From NCBI GenBank assembly GCA_018894105.1, contig CM032119.1, positions 12,541,246 to 12,605,245 on the forward strand: DNA of 64,000 nt, read 5' to 3'. Positions 1 to 11,256 of the stretch are shown here, piece by piece (position 1 is the first letter of the stretch; the number at the start of each line of letters is the position of its first letter). A model generated the notes under the pieces. That model did not search any database. It was not told the DNA's origin and saw nothing but the letters and a program-made list of their open reading frames with translations. A program made the translations under genes and the position numbers. This DNA is from Jacaranda mimosifolia. Lineage: Eukaryota; Streptophyta; Magnoliopsida; Lamiales; Bignoniaceae.

Positions 1-1446
1 AGTGCATCTCCTATGTATTCTATAATGATCGATTCCACAAAATCCTTGCGCAAGGCATTATGATAATTTGGAGAAGAAGTTTTTCAAAGATTAGGTCATA
101 AAGAGTAATCGAATATTGAGAATAAAAACATAGTTATCGAGGCTATTAGAGAACCAATAAATATCTTGCCATAGACCTCTTTTGGGAAATAAGATATGGA
201 AAGACCGCATTTGCATGGTAAGCGTAGAGCTAGAATAGTTCACCAACGCATATTTGTTCTGGCCAATTAGTTGGGCTCCATGAGCTTGAGGTTGGACATC
301 GACCATAGAGATTGGATACTCTTCAATTAATGGAGATTAATTGATTTGAGTTTTTAGTTTAAAGGAGTTTAAACTAATGTGAATATTTTTCTAAATGTCA
401 CAAAGAGTTGTGAGCCCATATCCAATGAATAGTAGAACCTAATGGGTCAAACCAAAAGCTTAAAGGAAGTTCTACTTGATGAAGGGAATTTTCTAACAGT
501 TAGAAAATTCCTAGTGACCGATTTTGTGGAGGAAAATGATTTGCTAATTTTTGATCATTTTGGCTTGATTGATTTAATTGTTAAATTGATCAAAATAATT
601 GAAGGAGTTAAATTAGACCAATTAAATTAAGGATTTAATTTAATTGGTGCCATATGACAATTTATTAGTCAAGTTAACTTAAGGGGATTAAGTTAACACT
701 TTTTGGTTTAAGGAGTTAAGCTAGTTGACTTAAGGACTTAAGTCAAGACCAATTAAAAAATTAAGGGGTTAATTTAATTAATGAGATAATTTAATTTTGG
801 AGGGAAATTCAAACGAAGTAGTTCATTTGAGGTGCATTTAGAATTTATTTGGATGATATTTCATAAAATGAAATGAAGACTCCAAATGAAATTCAAATGC
901 AAGTGAAATTCACATTTCACACACAACTTGCTTGCTTAGTTGGCACCCTACCTCATGGTAGATTCTCTTTTTCCCTCCAAAAGTGTGATCTACTCATGTG
1001 TTGAAGTTTCACACATTCTTATTCTGCTTCCCTCCTAAATTCGGCCTTCATCATTTCTTCTTCCTCTGGAGTTCCAGCTCTCTAGAGGTTGATTGGGATT
1101 TTCCTTGGATGTATGGACCATTTCATTAGAGGCTACACATTTGGATAGCACTTTCCGATCTTGTTTTTTGCTTAATTTTTTATTGGATATTCCTCAAGGT
1201 GTTGGTGAGGTGCTATCCAAATTTCAGAAAAGTTGGAGGTGTTTTGATAGGGCAAACATTGCCACTTTGTAGCTGTGCCAGAAGGAGACAGCTTGAAGAG
1301 TTCATCCTTGTCTTCTTAATCAAGGTAATTTTCTGCAACCAAATCTAAATTAGAAGCATGATTTGATCCTTGGATTGAGTGTATCCAAGTTTCATTTAGC
1401 TATTTTGTGCTTTGTTAATTGGATCCTTGTGCTACATTTGACTTCA
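1..1446 (+). mobile_element. Ty1/copia LTR, 5'-truncated by the window edge (A/B family)
   Basis: This stretch aligns by eye with the last two thirds of the 2.2-kb LTR seen complete at 9042-11251, 42839-45109, 46075-48275 and 53082-55272. Shared blocks include the opening AGTGCATCTCCTATGTATTC, the palindrome cluster at about 560-790 and the closing ATTGGATCCTTG at 1420-1431. It ends near 1446 (...GACTTCA). No internal region of this family follows, so it is either a solo LTR or the 3' LTR of an element lying left of the window. Unlike the other copies it has no clear TATA run after the palindrome cluster. Confidence 0.85.
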
Positions 1447-1639
1447 CGCCCAGCAAACACCCAGCCACATGCACTCGTCTAACTGTATCAATGTTGGTCG
1501 CATCTGAGATGATAGGCAACTCATTGACGGTGGCTTTCTTGACACTGACCCTCTCTTTATTTCTCTCTTTTCTGTAAAGTTTGGTTTAACTTCAATAAAA
1601 TTTGACTTGGGCTTATTTCCCGCCATCATACTTCTTACA
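1447..1639. other. Unassigned sequence after the LTR
   Basis: No recognisable gene. The minus strand has a 61-codon open frame (1444-1629) whose neighbouring frame reads somewhat protein-like, but no domain is recognised and there is no supporting splice structure. It is treated as non-coding. Confidence 0.3.
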
Positions 1640-2270
1640 ATTGCCTACTTAATTTTGTCTAAGTCTTTAGACAAACGCAACGCAAAATTTTTCTAAATTT
1701 GTAGACAAATACAAGGCACAAAATTGATCTAAGTCTTTAGATGAATAAAAGATGACCAACACGATGCCTCCTAAAAGACAACCAGATAAGATAGCCTGCT
1801 AAAACTCACCTAAATGAGAATTAAGTAAATACAAGTCCATACGTAACTTGATTAATGAAAATTAAATTAATAACCTTATTTTAATGAATTAATGTATTGT
1901 AAAAATTATAATTGAACCTTATATTACATTTTCAATGAGAAAACCAATATTTCAATGAAAATAGGGTTTTGATGATATGATTAATTAAGTCCACAATGGT
2001 AAAAGGACCAAAAAAAGCCCAATAGATCAAAGAAGAATAATAAAATAAGAAAACACAAGAGAGTCTAATTGATTAAGCCTACCAAGAATGACATCAAAAT
2101 TCTAATGGGCCCAAACCTATTAAGAAATAAATTATAAATACTAAACCCCAAAGAGAAAGAGGCCCGAAAAATCATTCATAACTCATAAGATATCGCGAGT
2201 ACTGAAGAACTGAAAACTCTCTGCATACCTTCCAAAGAAAAAGAACATGATACCTTACTATTTGCCAAAA
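1640..2270. repeat. Dispersed repeat copy 1 (LTR-like), partner at 31000-31620
   Basis: The segment shares an ordered series of blocks with 31000-31620: AACCTTATTTT, a run like AACCTTATATTACATTTT, then ATTAATTAAGT, GCCCAAACCTATTAAG, TAAATTATAAATACTAA and CCCCAAAGAGAAAGAGGC. The common order over about 500 bp shows two diverged copies of one element. The TATAAATA box followed by a CCCCAAA block resembles an LTR promoter, but no element termini or internal region were found. Confidence 0.5.
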
Positions 2271-4329
2271 TGAACCTCTACTCGATTACCAGTAGCATTT
2301 ATAAGTATGAAAATAAAAAATAAGAATTATTTTATTGAAAATAAATTAAATCAATAATTTTTTAATTTTTAATTAAAAAATTAAAATAAAGGGAATAAAA
2401 AATAAATCAAGGGGTTTAGGTCCTCAAAATTGTTTTATATAATTAATATACTTTGACTTGTTGCTTTCAGGTTTTCAGTTGGAAGCTTTTTCATGATATC
2501 AAAGCCTTTTGAGAGGCCATAAAGTGGCATACTTTGGGACATTTTCTCCTTATTTCATCAATGTTTATGCATAATTTCTTCCCAACTAGCCTAACTGACT
2601 AAGTAATCCTATTGAGCTTCTTTCTATACTGAGTTCTTAAAAAATCCACATCCTAATTGTGAATCGAAGAAGAGAACAAGAAAACAAGAAATATCGTTGA
2701 ACATGCCTGAGGCTGTTAGAAAACACACTTAATAAGCTTGTGTCTCACATGAATTAAATATATTATCTCAAATTAGTTTATGGGGATCTTATTTAAAAAT
2801 ACCCAAACACACGCTTAGTTTAGGAGTAATTCCTCATCCACCGTTGTTTTAGCTTTAACACCTCAATTCAACTTTGTGTTTTGAGTAGACTACCCATACT
2901 TCTGACCACAATACCCCCAAAACCTTATTTTCTCTTCTTTTTCTTTATATTTATTTGACATTATTCCTTTTGTCTCTTCATTCTTTCTTTTCTCCCGCAC
3001 TTGTCTCCTGCAAACAACAGGTAAGACCCTTTTTTTCGCCATTCTTAAATTGGTTCAGTGGGAAGATCCTTAGCCTATTTATTGCCGCTTTATTTTGAGT
3101 TAGAGTTTATTGATTGCATAATAATAGGTGGAAGAAGGCAAGACATCGTGAATTTGAGCTTAACAAAAATGTCTTCGAGTTGCCAAGATGCTAAAGCTCA
3201 GCTATAAGGAAATTGTGTGTGCAATGGGGAACTCTATATTTTGTCAATTTATGAATGTATGAGTTTGATAGAGTTATTGTTTTAGATTGGGAAAAATGGT
3301 TTGGAATTAGTTCTGAGCTCAATAAATTGCAATATTTCGCTCCACATTAGAAGATATATGTGATTTTTGAAACTGATTTGACGTTTTAAATATGACTCGA
3401 TTACATATTTTGCTTAAAATAGGCATTGCTGATATGATGGTCATCCAAAAAAATGAACCGAAAAGATGTGGAAGGAAAATTTGTTATATGTATTGATAAG
3501 TTTCTTCATATTTTCATATTAGTATTGCATTAATTCTTCATTATACTTCTGATGTGTTTCGATTAGTACCTAATTGTTATATGTTTTTTCTCCTTAATAA
3601 GATACTTTATGTATACATTATCATACTTAGTAGTTCAATGATGAATACTAGATTAGTGTAATTTAGTACTTCCACTCTAATACTTCGATACTTCTGCTCA
3701 ATCTACACATTGGTAGCTATAGGAGTTTTGAGATGATTAATAATAATAAATTATGTGTTGTGGATTTATATAATTGGATTTACATAAATTGTGTGTGTTG
3801 TAGAACAAGATGATTGAATACATTGCAAAATGATATAATGCTTTGGAAGCAAGCTTGTGCTTCTATTGAGTAAAAGTCACTTTCCTACCATTTAATGCAA
3901 ATTAATACGATGACGGATTTGTTTACTGTTTTATTGTATATTTATACTTGTACTACCATTTGTCATTACTTATTAAATAATATCTTGATTGATTTTATTT
4001 CTTTTCAATTAGGAAAAAGAAGATGCAAAAAAGACAAATATTTATGATAGCTGCTAAATTCATCCTTGTGTGGAGGACATGTTAAGTTGAAGTATTTGTA
4101 CTATATTGTATTTTAATCGTAGAATTTTTATGGAATTATTTGTGTTGTGTACTTTGTAAAATATGGACATATTGTGTTTTAGTGTGAAAGAAATCATCAA
4201 TGAGTATTCTTTTTAGCTATTAGGAAGGTTTACATTGGAGCTATTGTCCATATTTATTTTTCATTTAATCAAAAAGATAATACCATATGTTAGTAAGGTA
4301 ATACCTTATTGCAAAAAAATAATATTTCC
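2271..4329. other. AT-rich intergenic DNA
   Basis: No open frame of note, no terminal repeats and no RNA gene recognised. Several short pyrimidine-rich stretches (2930-3000) look like ordinary plant intergenic DNA. Confidence 0.5.
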
Positions 4330-4455
4330 ATACCAAAGTCGTAAAATCATATTTTCTTCATGAAATAGTTAGGACATGCGCGTGTTGAAATGGTTTGAAA
4401 CACAAACACCCATATCCAACCACTTACAATCTCATTCATAGTAGTATAAAACCAT
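4330..4455 (+). repeat. Left remnant of the tandem-repeat array interrupted by copia element A
   Basis: The text TGTTGAAATGGTTTG...CACAAACACCCATATCCAACC...CATTCATAGTAGTATAAAACCAT matches the repeat units at 11510-11600 and 11820-11900. The array continues on the far side of element A, which shows that A inserted into a pre-existing tandem array. Confidence 0.75.
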
Positions 4456-5660
4456 TATTGGAATAGTGCCTCGCAGCCAATTAGATTGGCATGTAAACTA
4501 TTTCACTTGTGATACAATCTTGATTGAATGATATTTAAATAAAATGTCCATCTTCATCTTATGCTTATTTTACTTCACTAGCATTTGGTATAAGCCCCTA
4601 GATCACACAAGACTATAGGACCTGCTTACTCACTGAGTGGTGATCATGAAATAAGCCTTACACAGTCGTGATCTTAAAACAATCCAAGTTATAGAATCTT
4701 AAGAGACAGGGCATCTAAGATTCAGATAAGCTTGCACTAATAATGCATAAATCCAAAGAGTTGGATACTGCTCCATTTCATGAATAATCTATGTTAGACA
4801 TAGTTGCATGTTAGTGTGTGCTTATTAGAGGACAAGTTCACTGAACAACCACCCATAGAATCTACTAGATAGCCGAAGTAGCAAATCGGTGGTGGTAAGT
4901 TCTCCAGCTTATGCTAGTGCATATAATTAGTCCTTAGACCTAAGGGTCCATGGTAACCTTATGTTTAGGTCCTCATACCTTGACTCATTCTTGACCACGT
5001 AGCAGGTCATTTGGGTTGAGATTGGGTATGAGCTACTTAGACATAGAGGTTTGTGAGATCCAATAAGGGATCCGTCTCCTCGTCGTTGTGAAGGACGAGT
5101 GTATCTCTTATGTATTCTATAATGATCAATTCCAAGAAATCCTTGCGCAAAGTGGTATGACAATTTGGAAAAGAAGTTTTCCAAAGATGAGGTCATAAAG
5201 AGGAATCGAACATTGGGATTAGAAACATAGTTATCAAGGTTGTTTGGGAGCCGACAAATATCTTGCCCTAGGCCTCTTTTGAGAGATAGGACAAAGAAAA
5301 ACCGTATTTGCATGGCAAACGTAGAGCTAGAATGGTTCACCAAGAGCATATCAATTTCGACCAATTAGTTGGGCACCATTGGCTTGTTGCTAGACATTGA
5401 CTATGAAGATTGGGTACTCTTCAATTAATGGAGATTCATTGAAAGAGTTATTAGTTTAAAGAGTTTAAACTAATGCGAATATTTTGATATTCAAAATATC
5501 ACAATTAGTTGTGAACCCATGTCCAATGAATGGGAGAACCTAATGAATCACACATAAAAGCCTAAAGGAAGTTCTACTTGATGGGAGGAATTTTTTAAAG
5601 AGTTAGAAAGTTCACTTTGGCGTTTTGACGGAGAAATCAGTTTACTAGTTTTTAGTGATG
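4456..5660 (+). repeat. 5' LTR of element A, 3' half deleted
   Basis: It begins TATTGGAATAGTGCC, a G-to-A version of the TGTTGG start seen at 9042. It parallels 9042-10210 base by base until GACTAGTTTTTAGT and then changes abruptly to gag-coding sequence near 5660. The missing half would hold the palindrome cluster, promoter, R/U5 and primer-binding site. Confidence 0.85.
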
Positions 5661-6000
5661 AACAATGACCTTCTTAGGGATTTGATCCTCACATTCTTAC
5701 CAAGTTTATTTGACCAAAGTGTTGGTCTAGATGAAGACAATCATCAAAAGGGCAAACCTATAATGATTGCTTCCTCCTCATACTCTAGAGGCCCTAAAGG
5801 CTAGAAGAAAGGGGACAAGAATAAGAAATATTCTTTTTCAAGAAGAAACAAACGTTTAAGGCATCTGCTGGAGTCAAGAAGATTATAAAGGATAAATTTG
5901 ATGCTACTTGTTTCTAAATTAGTGAGAAAGACCATTGGGAACAGTATTGCAAAGAATACCTTGCAACCCTTAGGAAAGGTATGTACTTTATTAAAGTGCA
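5661..6000 (+). pseudogene. Copia gag C-terminal remnant (element A)
   Basis: Translated text matches element B gag at 49690-50030: a block around DQSVGLDEDNHQKG aligns with DQSVHLDGDYHNKG, followed by a Lys/Ser-rich linker and a degenerate zinc-knuckle region (VRKTIGNSIAKN against KKGH-KQYCKEC). Gag packages element RNA into cytoplasmic particles. The N-terminal half is absent because of the LTR-gag deletion, and the frame shifts several times. Confidence 0.6.
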
Positions 6001-6540
6001 TTTAACGACAAATTCTTCCTCATGGGTACTTGATATCGCGTGTGGTTCTCACCATTGTAATTCATTATAGGGGATAGAAAGAATAAGGAGTCTAGATGAT
6101 GGGGATATGATCCATCGCCTAGGCAATGGAGCAAAAGTTGTAGCCAAAGTCGAAGGCGTAATGAAGTTAGACTTAGGAAACTCCTTCCGTTTATTAGATC
6201 CATGCTTTTATGTACCCAATCTTGTTAAGAACATAATTTCTATTCCCATTTTGGATAATGAAGGATTTGATTTTTCTATATCTAATAGGAATTTGAAGGC
6301 AATAAAGAATGATTATTTAGTTGCGCACATTAAACAATGGATTTTACATTTTGGATTCTCAACCATTATTAATGCACATTCAACAAAGTAAAAGAAAATT
6401 AGATATCCAAGAAAATGCCATGTTGTGGCATGCAAAAGTTGGACATATTTTCAAAAATAGGATGAATAAGTTAGAAGCTCTCAAAGCACTAAATGTTAGT
6501 GGCATTGAGGATCTTCCTACTTGTGAATCTTGTTTAAAGG
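6001..6540 (+). pseudogene. Copia protease and pre-integrase region (element A)
   Basis: The aspartic protease active site is visible near 6015-6050 as SSSWVLDIACGSHHC. Most copia proteases have DTG or DTA; here and in element B it reads DIA. The open frame 6107-6391 continues with HRLGNGAKV and the typical YVPNLVKNIISI block (residues about 36-47). A shifted frame from 6321 carries the GAG-pre-integrase motif LWHAKVGHIFKNRMNKL and the zinc-binding CESCLKEK. In an active element this part matures the polyprotein. Frame breaks at about 6070 and 6390 make it a pseudogene. Confidence 0.75.
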
Positions 6541-7241
6541 AAAAAATGACCAAGCCTCCTTTTAGAGGACAATTGGAGCGAACCACAAGTCCTTTGGATT
6601 TGATCCATGTAGATGTTTGTGGACTACTAAGAATTAGTACGAGATGAGGCTATTCATACTTCATTAACTTCACCGATGATCATACTCGGTTTGGACATGT
6701 GTATCTTATAAAGTATAAGTTAGAAGCTTTTGAAAAGTTCAAAAAGTATAGGAATGAAGTAGAAAAGAAATTAGGACTAAGTATTAAAGATCTTCGATCA
6801 GATCGAGGAAGAGAATACTTGAATACTGAATTCTTAGATTATCTAAAGGATAATTAAATTCTCTCTCAATGGACTCCACCTGGCACACCCTAACACAATG
6901 AAGTAGCCGAGAGGAGAAACCATACCTTGTTGGACATAGTACATTCCATGATGAGTTTAACCGATGTGCCTATATCCTTTTCGGAATATGCCTTAGAAAT
7001 GGCAGTGAAGCTACTAAATGTAGTACCCTCAAAGTCGGTACCAAAAATACCACATGAAATGTGGTATGGCAAAGCACCTTTTTACTCTTTTCTAAGAGTT
7101 TGGGAGTCTCCCGCATATGTCAAGCAGTTAGTGGGAGACAAGTTGGATGCCAGATCCACCTTGTGCAAGTTTGTGGGATACCCAAGAGAGTCTTTGGGTT
7201 ATCTTTTCAATGATCTCTCAGAACAAAGGTGTTTGTTTTAA
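6541..7241 (+). pseudogene. Copia integrase (element A)
   Basis: All three acidic residues of the DDE triad can be placed: Asp in DLIHVDVCG (about 6600-6625), Asp in LRSDRGREY (about 6793-6820) and Glu in NEVAERRNHTLLD (about 6898-6935). The C-terminal part in the frame 6927-7241 shows the copia block LLNVVPSKSVPKIPHEMWYGKAP... and CKFVGYPRESLGY. Integrase joins element cDNA to chromosomal DNA. A stop at about 6645, a stop before LSQWTP (about 6857) and a stop in TP-HNE break the frame. Confidence 0.85.
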
Positions 7242-7477
7242 GGAACGACACCTTTTTAGAAAAAGGAATTTCTATTAGATAGAAAGGCATTGTTGTTGAA
7301 CTTGATGAAGTTCAAGATGATCATCAAATCTCACAAGCGGTAAAAATAAGTGAGCAACTAGATCCTTACACATAATCTGTAAGAAGGTTAGACCAAACCA
7401 AGAAGTAACCCAAAAGGTTCAGATTTCTTCATGAGACGGGCCAATCAAATAATGGTCCGAAGACCTATGAGGAAGCT
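7242..7477 (+). pseudogene. Degenerate integrase-RT linker (element A)
   Basis: Translated fragments (KKEFLLDRK, ELDEVQDDHQ) match the intact-looking frame of element B at 51300-51400. This is the poorly conserved spacer between integrase and reverse transcriptase and is broken by several stops. Confidence 0.6.
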
Positions 7478-8140
7478 ATGTTGGATATAGACTCGAGACA
7501 TTATCTTAATGCCATGAGATCCGAAATGGACTCCATGTACTCCCACAAAGCATGGACTTTGGTAGATCCACTGAAGGGTATAGTACTCATTAGTTGTAAA
7601 TGGATCTATAAGCAAAAGTTAGGAGTTGATGGAGAGGTCACCACCTTTAAGGCAAAACTAGTGGCAAAAGGTTACACTCGAAGACCCAATATTGATTTCG
7701 AGGAAACCTTTCACCAGTCACTATACCTAAGTTCATTCAAATTATGCTTGCCATAGCTGCATATTATGACTATAAGATATGGCAAATAGATATAAAGACC
7801 GCATTCTCAATGGAAACATTGAAGAAGAAATTTATATGGTGCAACCACAAGGTTTTACATCCAAATGGAGTTAGCAAAATGTTTGCAAACTCGAGAGGTC
7901 TATTTATGGACTTAAATAAGCATCCTAAAATTGGAACATACATTTTGATAAGACAGCCAAATCATTTGGCTTTATCAAAAATATATATGAACCTTGTGTG
8001 TACAGAAATGCTAGTGGGAATAGTCTACAATTTATTGTGCTTTATGTTGATGGCATTTTTCTCATTGGGAATGAAAGGAAAATGTTGGAGTGTACTAAAG
8101 CATGGTTATCTATATAATTCTCCATGAAAGATTTGGGAGA
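7478..8140 (+). pseudogene. Copia reverse transcriptase (element A)
   Basis: The frame 7478-7720 carries the N-terminal RT motifs KAWTLVDP, SCKWIYKQKLGVDGE and FKAKLVAKGYTRRPNIDFEE. A frameshift near 7720 leads into AIAAYYDYKIWQIDIKTAF (7747-7805), the first catalytic-aspartate block. A second shift near 7806 disrupts NGNIEEEIYM. The YVDD box is at about 8041-8055 and reads YVDG, so the second catalytic aspartate of the pair is lost. RT would copy element RNA into cDNA; this copy cannot. Confidence 0.85.
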
Positions 8141-9021
8141 AACATCCTTTATATTACGAATATGGGTCTATAGAGATAGATCAAAAAGGATGTTGTGGCT
8201 TTCCCAAACACCGTAGATTAATAAGATACTAAAGAGGTTTAGTATGGACTAATACAAGAAGAGATTCATTCTTATGGGATATGCTCTTCGTCTCTCTAAG
8301 TCAATGGCCCCTAAGACTAACGGCCAGAGAGAAAGAATGTCCCACATACCTTAGGCATCCGCTATAGGAAGTATAATGTATGCCATTTAATGTACTACGC
8401 CGGATGTAACACACACTTAAAGTGTTATGAGCTGCTTTCAATTCAACCTCGATGAAAGTCACTGGACCGCCATAAAAGCAATCATAAAGTACTTGAGAAG
8501 AACTAAGGATTTATTTGGTATACGGAAGTAGAGAATTGAAACTCGAGGGATTTTTATATTCTAGTTTTCAATCCAATGTAGATAATCTAAAATCCATTTC
8601 AAGATTTATGTTTTGCCTCAATGGCGGTGTAGTAAGTTGGAAGAGTTCCAAAGAAGACACCACGGCCGATTCTACCACTGAGACAAAATATATTGCGACT
8701 TCAAAAGCCACAAAAAAAGGTGTTTTGATGAAAAATTTCATCCAAGAGTTGGATGTAGTGCCCAAAATTGCTGAGCCAATGGTTGTCTTCTGTGACAACA
8801 ATGGAGCAGTTGCGCAAGCAAAAGAGCCAAGATCTCATCAGAGATCCAAGCACAATTTGAGGCATTATCATTTAATCTGGGAGATCATTGATAGAGGCGA
8901 CATCCAAGTGGAGAGGGTAGCCTCAAAAGAGAATATAGCAGATCCACTAACTAAACCCCTAATGCAAAAGGTCTTTGAAGGATATCTTGAGAAGATGGGT
9001 CTCAAGACTATAGGGAATTAG
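8141..9021 (+). pseudogene. Copia RT C-terminus and RNase H (element A)
   Basis: The region 8141-8510 contains degenerate text equivalent to the RT connection (MKDLGE, LSKSMAPKT, SHIP-ASAIGSIMYA). The long frame 8515-9021 (168 codons) is a copia RNase H: GGVVSWKSSKEDTTADSTTETKYIA includes the Glu of the active site, VVFCDNNGAVAQAKEP includes the Asp-Asn block, and HNLRHYHLIWEIIDRGDIQVERV plus NIADPLTKPL close the domain. It ends 20 bp before the polypurine tract, the expected place for the end of pol. The uninterrupted length suggests recent loss of function upstream. Confidence 0.85.
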
Positions 9022-9027
9022 CTTCAG

Positions 9028-9041
9028 GGCAAGTGGGAGAT
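9028..9041 (+). promoter_or_regulatory. Polypurine tract of element A
   Basis: GGCAAGTGGGAGATT lies directly before the TGTTGG start of the 3' LTR. It is the plus-strand primer site of copia reverse transcription. The matching site in element B is at 53068-53081. Confidence 0.8.
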
Positions 9042-11251
9042 TGTTGGAATAGTGCCCCGCATCCAATTAGATTGGCATGTAAACTCTTTCACTTGTTATA
9101 CAATCTTGATTGAATGATATTTAAATAAAATGGCCACCTTCATCTTACGTTTATTTTACTACACTAACATTTGGTTGAGGTCAAGACTAAGGGACTTGGT
9201 CACACACTGAGTGGTGATCATGAAATAAGTCTTACACAATAGTGATCTTAAAACATTCCAAGTCATAGAATTTTAAGAGATAGGGCATCTAAAATTCGGA
9301 TAGACTTGCACTAATGATGCATAACTCTAAAGAGTTAGATGTTGCTCCATTTCATGAGCAATCCATGTTAGACATGGGTGCTTGTTAGAGAACAAGTTCA
9401 CTGAACACCCACCCAGAGAATCCACTAGATAGCCGAAGTGGCAAATTAGTGGTATTAAGTTCTCCAACTTACGCTAGTGCGTATAATTAGTCCTTAGACC
9501 TGAGTATCTATGATAACCTTGTGTTTATGTCCTCATACCTTGACTCTTTCTTGACCACATAGTAGGTCATTTGCGTTGAGATTGGGTATGAGCTATTTAG
9601 ACATAGAGGTTTGTGAGATCCAATAAGGGATTTGTCTCCTCAATGTTGTGAAGGACGAGTGTATCTCCTATATATTCTATAATGTCAGCTCCAAGAAATC
9701 CTTGTGCAAAGTGGTATGAAAATTTAGAAAATAAGTTTTCCAAAGATGAGGTCATAAAGAGGAATCGAACATTGGGATTAGAAACATAGTTATTGAAGCT
9801 ATTAGGGAGCCAGCAAATATCTTGCTCTGGGCCTCTTTCAAGAGATAGGACATAGAAGGACCGTATTTGCATGGCAAGCGTAGAGCTAGAATGGTTCGCC
9901 AAGAGCATATTCATTTCGACCAATTAGTTGGGCTCCTTTGGCTTGTTGCTAGACATCAATTATGGAGATTGAGTACTCTTCAATTAATGGAGATTAATTG
10001 AAAGAGTTATTAGTTTAAAGAGTATAAACTAATGCGAATATTTTGATATTCAAATATCACAATTAGTTGTGAGCCCATGTCCAATGAATGGGAAAACCTA
10101 ATGGATAACACACAAAAGCCTAAAAGAAGTTTTACTTGATGGGAAGAATTTTCCGAAAAGTTAGAAAGTTCACTTTAGCGTTTTTATGGAGAAATCGGTT
10201 GACTAGTTTTTAGTCATTTTGATTAATTTAACAATTAAATTAATCATAATAATTTAAGAAGTTAAATTAGATAAATTAAATTAAAGAACTAATTTAATTG
10301 GTGCCATATGATAATTAGTTAGTCATGTTAACTTAAAGAGTTAATTTGACACCATTTAACTTAAAGAATTAAGTTAATTGACTTAAGAAGTTAAGTAAAG
10401 TCAATTAATTAAATTAAAGAGTTAATTTAATTAAAATAAGGAATTATTTTTGGAGAAAAAATCAAATGAAATAATTCATTTGAAGATTCATTTAGAGTTA
10501 ATTTGCATTATATTTCATGAGATGAAATGTAGATACAAATTAAACTTAAATGAAAGTGAAATTCAAAATCACATTTTGTTGGCAAGTTGGTTGCCAACTT
10601 GGCAACTACCTCATGGAGGGTGCAATGCCAACTAGCATCACACTATCCACATATAGGGGCGGCCGGCCATGAGGGAGTAAGAATGCTAGATTCCCTTTTT
10701 CTCTCCAAAAAGTGTGATTTGCTCTTGTGTTGAAGTTTCACACTATCTACACCATATTCCTCTCTTCTTCTCCTAAAATCGCCCATCTTTCTTCTTTCTC
10801 CTCTCATTCTAGTAGATTTGAGATGGATTGGATCTCTCCTTGGGTGTGTGGATTATAGCATTACAGGCTCAGCATGTGGGTGGCTATATGCTCTTGAAGA
10901 TCCATTGTTATCCAAAAACTTTGGATACAGATTTGGAGGCCTTGGGGAGATTGGATTCGGCTAAAAATTTTACAGCAAGTTCTCAAGTGTGTTTAGGAGC
11001 TCTCTACAAATTTTGAGCCAGTTTGGAGTTCATTAAGGTGGTCCAGCATTAGTGTGATTCTACTATACGTGGATTGGCACTTTGAATTGTTCATTGGTGT
11101 CATCCACTTTCTACCTTTGGATTTTTTGCATTCAAGGTATTTTTCTAGATCTAAATCATCATTAATAGCATGATTAGATCCTTGGATGTGGAATAGACAA
11201 GTTTTATTTAACCTTTTTGAGGTTTTATAATTGGATCCTTAGGCTACTTCA
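9042..11251 (+). repeat. 3' LTR of element A (about 2.2 kb)
   Basis: It starts TGTTGGAATAGTGCC and ends CTACTTCA before the downstream target duplicate. It is fully alignable with the other family LTRs. A hairpin cluster occupies 10221-10440 and an AT-rich promoter-like site (CACATATAGG at 10649) lies upstream of GGCGGCCGGCC. An LTR above 2 kb is long for plant copia elements. Confidence 0.9.
10221..10440 (+). repeat. Hairpin cluster in U3 of the 3' LTR of element A
   Basis: Consecutive inverted repeats are visible: 10221-10245 (arms GATTAATTTAA / TTAAATTAATC), then AATTTAA-GAAG-TTAAATT, AATTAAATTAA around AGAAC, AACTTAA-AGAG-TTAATT, and 10356-10377 (arms TTAACTTAA / TTAAGTTAA, centre AGAA). 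Compared with 44037-44260, both arms of the first and last units differ in a pairing-preserving way. Confidence 0.7.
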
Positions 11252-11256
11252 ACCGT

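Larger units (their letters stand above)
4456..11251 (+). mobile_element. Copia element A, degenerate LTR retrotransposon
   Basis: The order is truncated 5' LTR, internal gag-protease-integrase-RT-RNase H, polypurine tract, full 3' LTR. It is flanked by ACCAT (4451-4455) and ACCGT (11252-11256), a 5-bp target duplication with one mismatch. A deletion joins the 5' LTR (near 5660) directly to gag, so the primer-binding site and leader are gone. The integrase-before-RT order and the AAGTGGGAGATTGTTGG junction are typical of Ty1/copia. All domains carry frameshifts or stops, so the copy is not functional. Confidence 0.9.
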
